This document shows, one piece after another, positions 1 to 9,200 of a stretch of 41,453 nucleotides of DNA (within the stretch, counting starts at the first letter, position 1; each line of letters begins with the position of its first letter). Source of the stretch: Candidatus Uhrbacteria bacterium (GTDB lineage Bacteria; Patescibacteriota; Patescibacteriia; 2-12-FULL-60-25); NCBI GenBank assembly GCA_030649995.1, contig JAUSEV010000009.1, positions 1 through 41,453 on the forward strand, written 5' to 3'. The position numbers and the translations under genes were made by a program. The notes beneath the pieces were generated by a model. It saw only the letters and a program-made list of their open reading frames with translations. It ran no database searches and was not told the origin of the DNA.

Positions 1-46
1 GTCCGCCGAAAAATCCGTCCGTCCGAAAGTTTTGGGGGCGAAGCCC

Positions 47-103
47 AAGCAGGCGGGCAAAAAGGAAGGGGGTTGGGGGGAAGGAATTTTTGCCCGCCTG
101 CTT
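47..103. repeat. Perfect 17-bp inverted repeat with G-rich loop
   Basis: Arms at 47-63 and 87-103 are exact reverse complements. The 23-nt loop (64-86) is almost pure purine with runs of five and six G. No T-run follows on either strand, so it does not look like an ordinary terminator. It is the first of three large hairpins in the geneless stretch 1-494. Confidence 0.85.
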
Positions 104-121
104 CCGTTCCCGTCCCGTCCC

Positions 122-174
122 CGCAAGAACACGGCGGAAGGGGGGTTTGGGGGGAATTCCGCCGTGTTCTTGCG
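122..174. repeat. Perfect 18-bp inverted repeat with G6-TTT-G6 loop
   Basis: Arms at 122-139 and 157-174 pair perfectly. The loop 140-156 has two runs of six G separated by TTT. The loop resembles that of the hairpin at 47-103, while the stems are unrelated in sequence. Confidence 0.85.
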
Positions 175-183
175 AAAGATAGA

Positions 184-337
184 GGCCAGACCCGCCACCT
201 TGCAATTCATTGCAAGACACCACAGAAAAATACTCTTTTCATTAAGAGAAAAAGAAATCGGGCGCGCGCAAAATGAAAAGAGCAAAGAGTATTTTTCTGT
301 GGTGTGGCGAGCTTGTCGAGCGGTGGCGGGGCTGGCT
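184..337. repeat. Nested cruciform-like inverted repeats
   Basis: Outer arms 184-199 and 322-337 pair with one mismatch and one wobble-type difference. Inside them 217-237 pairs perfectly with 285-305 (21 bp), and 233-243 can pair with 272-282. A small hairpin (200-215) sits between the outer and inner left arms. Together they could fold as a branched cruciform or RNA. The reading frames that cross this region are judged spurious. From 338 to 494 nothing recognisable is seen. Confidence 0.75.
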
Positions 338-494
338 TCCTTAGTGGGGGTTTTGCTCAAAGAAAGTTCGAACATCAATCAAAAAACACCGCCAATTTGT
401 ACTTTCAGAAAAATCGTAAGAATTTTATCAGCGTATCACTCAACTCATGCACAATGGATGTTTAACTGCAGCAGTAAAAAATAGAACATATTTT

Positions 495-875
495 ATGTCT
501 CTTAAATACTTTTTCCTTTTATTTGCTTCCACTATACTCATTACAAGACTTTTGCTTTGGCTGATGCCAAAACATGGCCCTACAATAGCAGGCTTGCAAT
601 TACATCATTATATGTACGGGTTGGTTTTAATCTTTATTTATATTTTGACTAAAAAACATCTTCTTTTAGCCATTGGTAGTGCTTTGGTCGTAGATGAGAT
701 CCCCTTATTTTTTATATTTGGTACACGGTATTGGCCATATGATCATTGGAAGCAGTACCATTCCTGGCAATCTATCATAGGCATCCTCATCATTTCTACC
801 TTGCTGTATTCATTTTTTCGTTTTCTGTGGCTGCCTTCGACTATTACTCCAATGAAGACAGAATCAAAACTATGA
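495..875 (+). CDS. Small integral membrane protein, unknown function
   Basis: A 126-residue protein with about three to four hydrophobic segments: residues 4-22, about 45-62, about 70-85 with the polar VVDEIP stretch, and about 98-115. A conserved-looking LQLHHYMYG motif lies between the first two segments, and a WPYDHW stretch precedes the last. The start at 495 is chosen because the hydrophobic N-terminus begins there; an upstream ATG at 447 would add 16 polar residues from the hairpin region. No family is recognised. It precedes another membrane protein on the same strand about 100 bp downstream. The histidines could bind metal, but that is only a guess. Confidence 0.6.
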   Translation: MSLKYFFLLFASTILITRLLLWLMPKHGPTIAGLQLHHYMYGLVLIFIYILTKKHLLLAIGSALVVDEIPLFFIFGTRYWPYDHWKQYHSWQSIIGILIISTLLYSFFRFLWLPSTITPMKTESKL

Positions 876-973
876 AAAAAATCACATCGCATCTATGGCC
901 GATCATTGCGCAAGATTTTTTTCTATTTTGCTATACTAACGACAGGTAGTTATCTAGTAGAGCCAATCATTTT

Positions 974-1537
974 ATGGAAAATCCAAAAAATAACCTGACA
1001 AAAGATATTGGCATAATCGTTTTAAGCGTTATCGTTGCGATTGTTTTGATAAAAACAGGGGCTATCGAAGAAATGTTAAAGCAAACGCAGGATTTGTGGT
1101 TTCTGGACAGCTTTATTGCCGGGATGTTTTTTACTTCTGTTTTTACCACTGTTCCCGCAATGGTTGCGCTTGGGGAAACAGCTCAATTATCCCAATCCGT
1201 GCTTCTTGTGGCGATTTTTGGCGGTCTTGGCGCTCTCTGCGGAGATTTGATTATTTTTCGATTTATGCGAGATAGATTTGGGGAAGACATTTTACGTTTA
1301 ATCAGAAATTCAGGAAACGGCAAGCTTCGATCCGTCATTCGACTAAAATCTTTTAGGTGGCTGACTTTCTTTTTGGGCGCATTGATCATTGCCTCGCCTT
1401 TGCCCGACGAACTGGGGCTCACCATGATGGGTTTCTCAAAAACCAAAACCTCCCTTTTTATTCCCGTCTCATTTATTTTTAATTTTTTAGGGATTTTAGT
1501 TATCGGCCTTGTTGCAAAAAATTTGCTCGGCCATTAA
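974..1537 (+). CDS. Polytopic membrane protein, possibly VTT/DedA-like
   Basis: A 187-residue protein with about five hydrophobic segments (residues 11-26, 46-62, 74-95, 128-145, 157-183). The segment FGGLGALCGDLIIFRFMRD and the later SPLPDELGLTMMGFS recall the glycine-rich re-entrant and proline-containing parts of VTT (SNARE-associated/DedA) membrane proteins. The match is by eye and weak. DedA-like proteins are linked to lipid flipping and membrane homeostasis, but no such role can be claimed here. A TATACT box at 931-936 is a possible -10 element with a leader of about 35 nt. No Shine-Dalgarno is seen before the ATG. Confidence 0.6.
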   Translation: MENPKNNLTKDIGIIVLSVIVAIVLIKTGAIEEMLKQTQDLWFLDSFIAGMFFTSVFTTVPAMVALGETAQLSQSVLLVAIFGGLGALCGDLIIFRFMRDRFGEDILRLIRNSGNGKLRSVIRLKSFRWLTFFLGALIIASPLPDELGLTMMGFSKTKTSLFIPVSFIFNFLGILVIGLVAKNLLGH

Positions 1538-1570
1538 ATGAGGATTGATCAATAATAAAAAAGAGCATTC

Positions 1571-1894
1571 ATGAAAAAATCAAAACTCAAATCGGATAAA
1601 TACAGAAAAGTACGAGGTGGGTATTCGCGCTTGTTGCAGGTGTCCTGCGCGAGCTGTGACGCTCCTCTTCTTTCCTATCAAAAAGATGGGCCGGGAGCGC
1701 TCAAACGGTTGTATCTTGATCGTATTTCGGAATCCAAAGATGAAACAACTGTAGGGGCGGGTTTTAAACCCACCCTTGTTTGCGGTGGCTGTAAAATGAT
1801 TTTGGGAACGTATTATCTTTATCCAAAAGAACACAGACCGGCTTTTCGTTTGTATCAGGGCGCGGTCACGAAAAAAATCATGAAGAATAAATGA
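1571..1894 (+). CDS. Small zinc-ribbon-type protein with an in-frame repeat
   Basis: A 107-residue protein with two CxxC pairs, CASC near residues 26-29 and CGGC near residues 72-75, which fits a four-cysteine zinc ribbon. The N-terminus is lysine-rich. Between the two knuckles residues 61-69 (VGAGFKPTL) are encoded by a decayed copy of a GTAGGGGCGGG palindrome (1751-1777). A better-preserved copy of the same palindrome lies inside the femX-like gene at 17720-17750 and encodes nearly the same peptide. The insertion lengthens the loop between the putative zinc knuckles without breaking the frame. No specific family or function is recognised. Confidence 0.6.
   Translation: MKKSKLKSDKYRKVRGGYSRLLQVSCASCDAPLLSYQKDGPGALKRLYLDRISESKDETTVGAGFKPTLVCGGCKMILGTYYLYPKEHRPAFRLYQGAVTKKIMKNK
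1751..1777. repeat. In-frame dispersed palindrome (decayed copy)
   Basis: A palindrome centred on GGGTTTTAAACCC, with the left arm beginning GTAGGGGCGGG and the right arm diverged (CACCCTT). It is read in frame within the zinc-ribbon gene. Confidence 0.7.
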
Positions 1895-1909
1895 ACTGCC
1901 ATCGAGGGA

Positions 1910-1999
1910 ACCACCTCCCTCATTCCCTCCTTCGTAAGGAGGGAGGTCAGACCGCTCAGAACCCTCTCCTTACGAAGGAGAGGGCAGGGTGAGGTGGTA
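1910..1999. repeat. Pair of dispersed palindromes (CCTTCGTAAGG family)
   Basis: Two hairpins lie between genes. One is at 1924-1944, centred on TTCGTAA. The other is at 1962-1984, with 10-bp arms and loop ACG. Flanking CCACCTC and GAGGTGG can also pair. The second unit with its flank, read on the minus strand, matches the element inside xseA at 37574-37609. The remaining bases up to 2102 show no gene. Confidence 0.8.
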
Positions 2000-2102
2000 G
2001 CGACGGGTGCTGCAGGTGGTTGGGAACCTTCAACCTTTCTGACAAATTTGCTATCATACAGAGAAAGGTCGAGGTTTTATTCATAACTAGAATATTTTTT
2101 GT

Positions 2103-2345
2103 ATGTTGAAAGAAAAAGCGTTAGGCCTTACCGTAGGCATCTTTTGTGGTGTGTGGTGGTTGGTTCTCATGATGTATTCTTTGAGCAGTGGCTATGGCAA
2201 GGAGCTCATCATGTTGGTTGGGCCAATGCATCCGGGCTTCTCATATAGTGCCGGTGGAGCTATTTGGATGGCCATCCTGCACTTCATCGTCGGTTATATT
2301 TTGGGTCATCTTTTTGCTTGGGTTTACAACCGATTCGCGAAGTAA
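2103..2345 (+). CDS. Small two-helix membrane protein (holin-like by resemblance)
   Basis: An 80-residue protein with two hydrophobic helices (residues 7-28 and about 53-75) separated by a glycine-rich stretch containing MHPGFSYSAGG, and ending in the short basic tail YNRFAK. The layout resembles small proteins annotated as phage-holin-like in many bacterial genomes, where the second helix ends in a W/Y-Y-N motif. That label is a resemblance, not evidence of lysis activity. The gene stands alone and is followed immediately by an intrinsic terminator at 2365-2397. No Shine-Dalgarno precedes the ATG. Confidence 0.6.
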   Translation: MLKEKALGLTVGIFCGVWWLVLMMYSLSSGYGKELIMLVGPMHPGFSYSAGGAIWMAILHFIVGYILGHLFAWVYNRFAK

Positions 2346-2364
2346 CACCCTTTTGAGGATCAAA

Positions 2365-2397
2365 GAAAAACAGTCATCGTAATGGGCTGTTTTTCTG
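2365..2397 (+). terminator. Intrinsic terminator
   Basis: GAAAAACAG (2365-2373) pairs with CTGTTTTTC (2387-2395), so the U-tract lies in the 3' arm. It closes the small membrane-protein gene upstream. Confidence 0.75.
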
Positions 2398-2719
2398 TCT
2401 ATTTTCCATCGATTTTCCATGATTTGACAGGAACCGTCAGTCTTGATAGACTCCCCCTACTAAACGTGAGGTTGACGGGGCGATGCAGCTAAGTTCCCGT
2501 CAATTTGAGCCAATTTGAATGGCTAAAATAGAGTTATAAACAAATAATCCACAGCCTTCACATTCTGAAGGTCGTTTGGTTTTTTGGCTCGAAACACGTT
2601 TTTCTAAAATTCAACCCCTGTTTTTTCTTGATCATCCGGTCACTATCCATCCCCGGCTGGGTTTTCAACCCATGGACGGTCTCGGACAAGAAAAACATTG
2701 GGTCTTTATCTCCATCACC
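2398..2719 (+). other. Geneless leader region upstream of rpoB
   Basis: No credible gene. A perfect 8-bp hairpin is formed by TTGACGGG (2472-2479) and CCCGTCAA (2496-2503), and AGTCT/AGACT form a smaller one just upstream. A well-spaced promoter could not be assigned. It may be the untranslated leader of rpoB. Confidence 0.45.
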
Positions 2720-5700
2720 ATGCCAGTGATGCAATTTCGTCGGCAGCCTCTGAAGGAAGCGGAGCGTCGGTATTTTACGGCCGCGCGAGACGCGATGGCT
2801 CTTCCGGATCTGATCGAGATTCAGAAGTCTTCTTATCGTTGGTTCATCGAGGAAGGGATTCGAGAGTTGTTCAAAGAGATTTCGCCGATTAAAGATTTTA
2901 TCGGACGCGATCTTGAGTTGTATGTTGTGGATTATGTTTTTGACGAACCGAAGTTTGATGAAAAAACGTCTAAAGCTAAAAACGTCAATTATGAAGCGCC
3001 TTTGCGCGTAAAAACGCGCCTCATCAACAAGCGTACCAATATTGAGCGTGAGCAAGAGGTGTATTTGGGTGATCTGCCGCTTATGACGGATCGCGGAACC
3101 TTTATCGTGAACGGGATTGAGCGCGTGATTGTGACGCAGCTCGTGCGATCAGCCGGAGCGTTTTTTACCGCCGAACTCATGCATGGCCGCCGTCATTACG
3201 GAGCCAAAATTATTCCCAATCGCGGGGCTTGGCTGGAATTTGAAACTGACGGGAACAACGTAATTTGGGTTAAGATTGATCGAAAACGCAAGGTGGCAGC
3301 CACATCGCTCGTGCGCGCGTTTGGCGTGGGTGATGATGAGGACATCAAACAATTATTCGCGGGTGTGGATGTTCATCCGCTCAATCATTATATCGAAGCG
3401 ACGTTAGCCAAAGACGCCGCCAAAAATGAGGAGGACGGAAATATCGAAGTCTATAAACGCATTCGACCGGGGGATTTGGCGACAGCCGATAATGCCAGAT
3501 CACTCATTCATTCGATGTTTTTTAATTTTGATCGGTATGATTTGGGACCGGTCGGTCGCTATAAGTTTAACCAACGTTTTGGGTTGCAGGCGGAACGAGA
3601 ATATGTGGCCAAGGAAGAGAATCGCATTCTCACCAAAGAGGATTTGATCGCGATTTTACGTGAAATTATTCGTTTGAACATCAGTCAGGAAGAGGCGGAC
3701 GACGTGGATCACTTGGGAAATCGTCGCGTGCGGGCGGTCGGAGAGCTTGTGCAAAACCGTTTTCGTATCGGACTGGCTCGTATGGAGCGCATCGTCAAAG
3801 ATCGTATGTCCACATTGGACATCACGACCATCACGCCGGCGAAATTGATCAATGCTCGACCGGTGATCGGCGCGGTGCGGGAATTTTTCATGAGTTCCCA
3901 GCTGTCGCAATTCATGGATCAAACCAATCCATTGTCAGAGCTCGAACACAAGCGTCGTTTATCGGCCATGGGTCCGGGAGGCCTTACGCGCGAACGCGCC
4001 GGATTTGATGTACGCGACGTGCATCGCACCCACTACGGTCGTATCTGTCCGATTGCCTCTCCGGAAGGCCCAAACATCGGGCTCGTCGGTCACCTCGCGT
4101 GTTATGCCCGTATTAATGACTATGGGTTTATTGAGACTCCGTATCGCGTGGTAAAAAGTTGGGCGAAGAATGATGGAAAAGATGCCATCGATGAAACGTT
4201 GCGCGTGGATGTTCGAGACGGAGAGGGAAAACTTGTTGTCGAAGCCAAAACCAAAATCACAAAAGCGTTGGCCGAAAAACTCAAAAATCTTTCCATTGAA
4301 ACCATTCCGGTGATCCCACATGTGACCGGCACCATTGTGTATCTGAACGCTTTTATCGAAGAGCGAGGAACCTCGACTCCGGCCACAACTCCGATTGATG
4401 AAAATGGATATTTCGTAACCGAACGCGTGAGTGCTCGTAAAAACGGGGAGCCGACGGTGGTTGATGTGCATGAAGTGGACTACATGGACGTTTCTTCCAA
4501 GGAAATTTTATCGATCGGCACGTCTCTTATTCCTTTCGTGGAACATGATGACGGTCACCGCGCGCTCATGGGTACAAACATGCAGCGGCAAGCCGTTCCC
4601 TGCATCAAGCCGGATGCGCCGCTCGTGGGTACGGGCGTTGAGCGTCGCGCGGCGATTGACTCGGGTCACACCATGATAGCATCCGAGGATGGCACGGTCG
4701 TTTCCGTTTCCGCCAAACATATTGAATTCCAAAACGCTCACGGCGAAATGCGCCGGTATGATCTCTTAAAATTTCAACGTTCCAACAGTTCCACCTGCAT
4801 TAACCAGCGACCGGTCGTGAATAAAGGACAAAAAGTTCGTGCCGGAGAGGTTTTGATTGATGGAACATCTTGCGAACGCGGGGAAATGGCTTTGGGTCAA
4901 AATTTGTTGTGCGCGTTTTTGAGCTGGGACGGATACAATTATGAAGACGCGATTATTTTGAGCGAGCGTTTGGTGCACACCGATCGCTTTACCTCGATCC
5001 ACATCGAGCATCACACTTTGGACGTGCGTGACACGAAGTTGGGACCGGAAGTCATTACATCCGACATTCCTAACGTGTCGGAAGAGAAATTTCGTAATTT
5101 GGATGAACATGGCATCGTGCGTATCGGCGCGGAAGTAAAATCCGGTGATATTTTGGTCGGAAAAATTACGCCCAAGGGCGAAACCGACCTTTCCGCCGAG
5201 GAAAAATTGTTGCGTGCGATCTTCGGGGAAAAAGCGCGAGACGTGCGCGACTCCTCTTTGTATTTGGAGCATGGGGAAAAAGGTAAGGTGGTGGATGTGA
5301 AAATATTTTCCCGCGAGGCCGGAGATAAATTGCAGCCGGGAGTGCTGCGTCAGATCGTCGTTTCCGTAGCCGATCTTCGCAAGATTCAAGCCGGCGATAA
5401 GTTGGCGGGACGCCACGGAAACAAAGGAGTGATTTCTAAAATCGTGCCGGTTGAGGATATGCCGTTTTTGGAGGATGGCACGTCGATCGACGTTATTTTG
5501 TCCCCGTTGGGCGTGGTTTCGCGTATGAATTTGGGACAAATTTTGGAAACCCATTTGGGATTGGCGGCCAATGCTCTCGGGTATCGCGTGGCCACCCCCG
5601 TGTTCGACGGGGTGCCGGAAAAAATCATTCGTGAACAGTTGGTCGCCGCCGGTTTTCCCAATGATGGGAAGATTGCGCTGTATGACGGTCGCACCGGCCA

Positions 5701-6181
5701 AGCCTATGATCATCATCCGACCGTGGGATACATTTATATCTTAAAACTCCATCACATGGTGGAAGATAAAATTCACCAGCGATCCATCGGGCCGTATTCT
5801 CTGATTACGCAACAGCCGTTGGGCGGAAAAGCGCAATTCGGCGGTCAGCGCTTTGGAGAAATGGAAGTATGGGCGCTCGAAGCGTACGGAGCGGCGCACA
5901 CCTTGCAAGAAATTTTGACCATCAAGTCGGATGACGTGCCCGGACGATCAAAAGCGTATGAATCCATCATCAAGGGTGAACCGATTCGGAAAGTGAACGT
6001 TCCGGAATCCTTTCATGTGTTGGTGCGAGAGCTAAAGGGGTTGTGTTTGGACGTGGAACTGATGAAGCACGGGAAGCGCATAGAGGAAAACACCCCTCGC
6101 GCAGAATCCTTGCGCATGAAGCCGCCGCTCATCAACTCTTCGGAAGAATCCTGGGGCCCGTCATCCGGGAGTAACTTCTAA
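2720..6181 (+). CDS. rpoB: DNA-directed RNA polymerase subunit beta
   Basis: The beta subunit of RNA polymerase, 1153 residues from the chosen start. Family blocks are clear: the N-terminal region followed by LIEIQKSSYRWFIEEG, the rifampicin-pocket region (SQLSQFMDQTNPLSELEHKR, then GGLTRERAGFDVRDVH and SPEGPNIGL), the GDKLAGRHGNKG active-site loop near residue 890, and the C-terminal GGKAQFGGQRFGEMEVWALE clamp/beta-prime contact. The start at 2720 is preferred over in-frame codons back to 2576 because beta-subunit homology begins right after it. The last codons and the stop come from a 7-bp repeat array (6173-6207). It lies 32 bp upstream of rpoC and is presumably co-transcribed with it. Confidence 0.97.
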   Translation: MPVMQFRRQPLKEAERRYFTAARDAMALPDLIEIQKSSYRWFIEEGIRELFKEISPIKDFIGRDLELYVVDYVFDEPKFDEKTSKAKNVNYEAPLRVKTRLINKRTNIEREQEVYLGDLPLMTDRGTFIVNGIERVIVTQLVRSAGAFFTAELMHGRRHYGAKIIPNRGAWLEFETDGNNVIWVKIDRKRKVAATSLVRAFGVGDDEDIKQLFAGVDVHPLNHYIEATLAKDAAKNEEDGNIEVYKRIRPGDLATADNARSLIHSMFFNFDRYDLGPVGRYKFNQRFGLQAEREYVAKEENRILTKEDLIAILREIIRLNISQEEADDVDHLGNRRVRAVGELVQNRFRIGLARMERIVKDRMSTLDITTITPAKLINARPVIGAVREFFMSSQLSQFMDQTNPLSELEHKRRLSAMGPGGLTRERAGFDVRDVHRTHYGRICPIASPEGPNIGLVGHLACYARINDYGFIETPYRVVKSWAKNDGKDAIDETLRVDVRDGEGKLVVEAKTKITKALAEKLKNLSIETIPVIPHVTGTIVYLNAFIEERGTSTPATTPIDENGYFVTERVSARKNGEPTVVDVHEVDYMDVSSKEILSIGTSLIPFVEHDDGHRALMGTNMQRQAVPCIKPDAPLVGTGVERRAAIDSGHTMIASEDGTVVSVSAKHIEFQNAHGEMRRYDLLKFQRSNSSTCINQRPVVNKGQKVRAGEVLIDGTSCERGEMALGQNLLCAFLSWDGYNYEDAIILSERLVHTDRFTSIHIEHHTLDVRDTKLGPEVITSDIPNVSEEKFRNLDEHGIVRIGAEVKSGDILVGKITPKGETDLSAEEKLLRAIFGEKARDVRDSSLYLEHGEKGKVVDVKIFSREAGDKLQPGVLRQIVVSVADLRKIQAGDKLAGRHGNKGVISKIVPVEDMPFLEDGTSIDVILSPLGVVSRMNLGQILETHLGLAANALGYRVATPVFDGVPEKIIREQLVAAGFPNDGKIALYDGRTGQAYDHHPTVGYIYILKLHHMVEDKIHQRSIGPYSLITQQPLGGKAQFGGQRFGEMEVWALEAYGAAHTLQEILTIKSDDVPGRSKAYESIIKGEPIRKVNVPESFHVLVRELKGLCLDVELMKHGKRIEENTPRAESLRMKPPLINSSEESWGPSSGSNF

Positions 6182-6207
6182 CTTCTAAATTCCAACTTCT
6201 AAATTCT
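6173..6207 (+). repeat. Heptad array between rpoB and rpoC
   Basis: Five consecutive 7-bp units: AACTTCT twice, AAATTCC, AACTTCT, AAATTCT. The array begins inside the last codons of rpoB, supplies its stop, and ends a few bases before the rpoC start codon. Confidence 0.85.
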
Positions 6208-6213
6208 TTTTTT

Positions 6214-9200
6214 ATGGCTTTCTTCCACACGGAAAATATCAAAACCACCGACTTTGACGCCATTCGTTTGAAGTTGGCGTCGCCGGAAGTCATTCGCGCC
6301 TGGTCCTATGGAGAGGTAACAAAACCGGAAACCATCAACTATCGAACGCAGAAACCGGAAAAAGGCGGTTTGTTTGCCGAGGAAATTTTCGGACCGTCAA
6401 AAGATTGGGAATGTTATTGCGGGAAGTATAAAAAAATTCGTTACAAGGGAATCATTTGTGACAAGTGCGGCGTGGAAGTTACGCACTCGCTCGTCCGTCG
6501 GGAACGCATGGGACACATTGAACTGTGCGCTCCGGTCGCGCATATCTGGTTTTTGCGCAGCGTACCTTCCAAGATCGGCACGGTGCTTGATCTCACCCTT
6601 CAATCGTTGGAAAAGGTGGTGTACTTCAGCGCCTTTGTGGTAACGGACGTGCATCAAGCCTTGCGCGATCAGATGTTGGAGCAGGTGCGCGCCGAGTATA
6701 AAGGCAAACGAAAATCGATTGACGCGGAATATGATCGTGAGGCGGAACGCGTGCAAAAAATAACGACGGAGAAAAAATCAAGCCAGGACGCCTTGGGGAA
6801 AGAATTGGACAAAATGACTGGCAATAAGGAACGGAAACTTAAGGAATTGGAACTGGATTTTTCGACTTCTGAAAAAGAACTCAAGGATTTGCGACCGCTC
6901 AAAATTTTATCCGAAGCGGACTATCACGAGCTGTCTCTAAAATACGGACACGTTTTTGAGGCCAAGATCGGCGCGGAAGCGGTGGATGAATTACTGCACA
7001 AGATTGATCTCGCGGCCACGATCAAAAGACTTCAAGGAGAATTGGAGGGCGCTTCCGACGCTAAGAGCGATCGTTTGATCCGCCGCCTCAAACTTCTCAA
7101 ATCTTTGCATCTGAATGCGGTGGATGCTCACTGGATGATTTTGAAAGCGCTGCCTATTATCCCTCCGGATTTGCGTCCGATGGTCGCGCTCGACGGAGGA
7201 CGGTTTGCGACTTCGGATTTAAATGATCTGTATCGTCGCGTCATCAATCGCAACAATCGTTTAAAGCGTCTTATCGAACTCAACGCTCCGGAAGTTATCG
7301 TGCGCAACGAAAAGCGCATGTTGCAAGAAGCGGTGGATTCGTTGATTGACAACAGCGCGCGTCATTCGAAAACCGTGATCGCCGCGACCGGAAAAAAACG
7401 TCAGCTCAAATCCCTCGCGGATATTTTGAAAGGGAAGCAGGGACGTTTTCGTCAAAACTTATTGGGCAAGCGCATCGACTATTCCGGTCGTTCCGAGATC
7501 GTGGTCGGTCCGACGCTCGAATTGCACCAGTGCGGTTTGCCTAAAACCATGGCATTGGAACTGTTTAAGCCGTTTATCATCTCGCAGCTCATCAAACGTG
7601 AATTGGTGCACAACATTCGTTCGGCCAATCGTTACATTGAAGCGGATCATCCGGAGGTGTGGGATATTTTGGAAACGATTGCCGTCAATTCCGTGGTGCT
7701 TTTGAACCGCGCGCCGACGTTGCACCGCCTCGGTATTCAAGGATTTCAACCAAAATTGATAGAAGGCAAAGCCATTCAAATTCACCCCATGGTGTGTCCG
7801 GCGTTTAACGCGGACTTTGATGGAGACCAGATGGCCGTGCATATTCCGCTCACCGAAGAAGCGCGAGAAGAAGCGCGCAACATCATGTTGTCGACGAAAA
7901 ATTTGTTAAAGCCGGCAACCGGCCAGCCGGTCGCTCGTCCGGACAAAGATATTGCCTGGGGCTGCTATTATATGACCACACTGGTTGAACCGGCGGAGGG
8001 CAGCAAGGTTAAGATTTTCGGGAAACCCGAAGAGGCGGTGTATGTTTTTCAAATGGGCGGGCTCAACATCCGCGAAAAAATCAAGGTGCGGCTCAAGATC
8101 GGAGAACCGGTCATAGAAACGAACGTGGGACGCATCATGTTAAACCGTTTGTTTCCAAAGGAAATCGGTTTTCGCAATGAACTGATCGGCACCAAACAAT
8201 TGGGAGAAATCGTGCGTACCACCATCGAGTTGCGCGGCTTTGAACGCACGGCCCGTTTCTTGGATGAGGTCAAGGATTTTGGTTTCTATTATATTACCAA
8301 GTCCGGTTTCAGTTATGGCATCGGAGATCTCCCGGATATCGACAAACAGGCCATGATCGAACGGGGGAATGCGCGAGCGCTCGAGATTGAGGAACAGTAC
8401 AAAGAAGGATTGTTGACCAAAAAAGAGCGGTATTCGCAAATCATTAAAGTGTGGTCAGACGTGAAGGACGACATTCAACATCTCGCGAAAGATTCGCTCG
8501 AAAAAACAGGCACCATTTTTTCCATGATTGATTCCGGTGCTCGAGGATCGCCGGGACAACTCACGCGCGTGGTCGGTATGGTTGGACTGGTGAGCAACCC
8601 GGCCGGGGAAATTATCGAGCTGCCCATCAAATCTTCTTTTCGCGAAGGGTTGGACGTGCTGGAATACTTTATCGCCTCTCACGGAACCAGAAAGGGATTA
8701 ACGGACACGGCTCTTAAAACCGCCAACGCCGGATATTTGACGCGCCGATTGGTTGATGTGGCTCAAGATGTGATTGTGATGCAAGAGGATTGCGGAGATA
8801 CGGAAGGGGTAACGCTCGTTGCCGCCGAATGTGAAGAAATCGGTGAGCCGATCATGACGCGTTTGTTGGGAAGAGTGCTTCTCAAAGATTTGAAAGACGC
8901 GGAAACAAAAGCGGTTTTGGTAAAGAAGGGGACGCTGCTTACGGAAAATCACATCCGCATGCTCATGAAGCATCAGGTTATTTCTGCGGTGGTGCGTTCC
9001 GTATTGACCTGCAAACTCAAGCGCGGGTTGTGTCAAAAGTGTTATGGGTATGATCTGGCGTACAACGCGTTTGTAAAGATCGGAACCGCCGTTGGCATTA
9101 TTGCCGCGCAATCGATCGGAGAACCCGGAACGCAGCTCACCATGCGTACTTTTCATCACGGAGGAGCCGCGGCTTTTGACATCACCCAAGGTTTGCCTCG

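Noticed and set aside
32-484. Open frames of 150 and 67 codons over the hairpin region
   Set aside because: They consist of inverted-repeat and G-rich sequence with no protein-like pattern.
4766-5716. 316-codon minus-strand frame inside rpoB
   Set aside because: Antisense shadow of the rpoB core.
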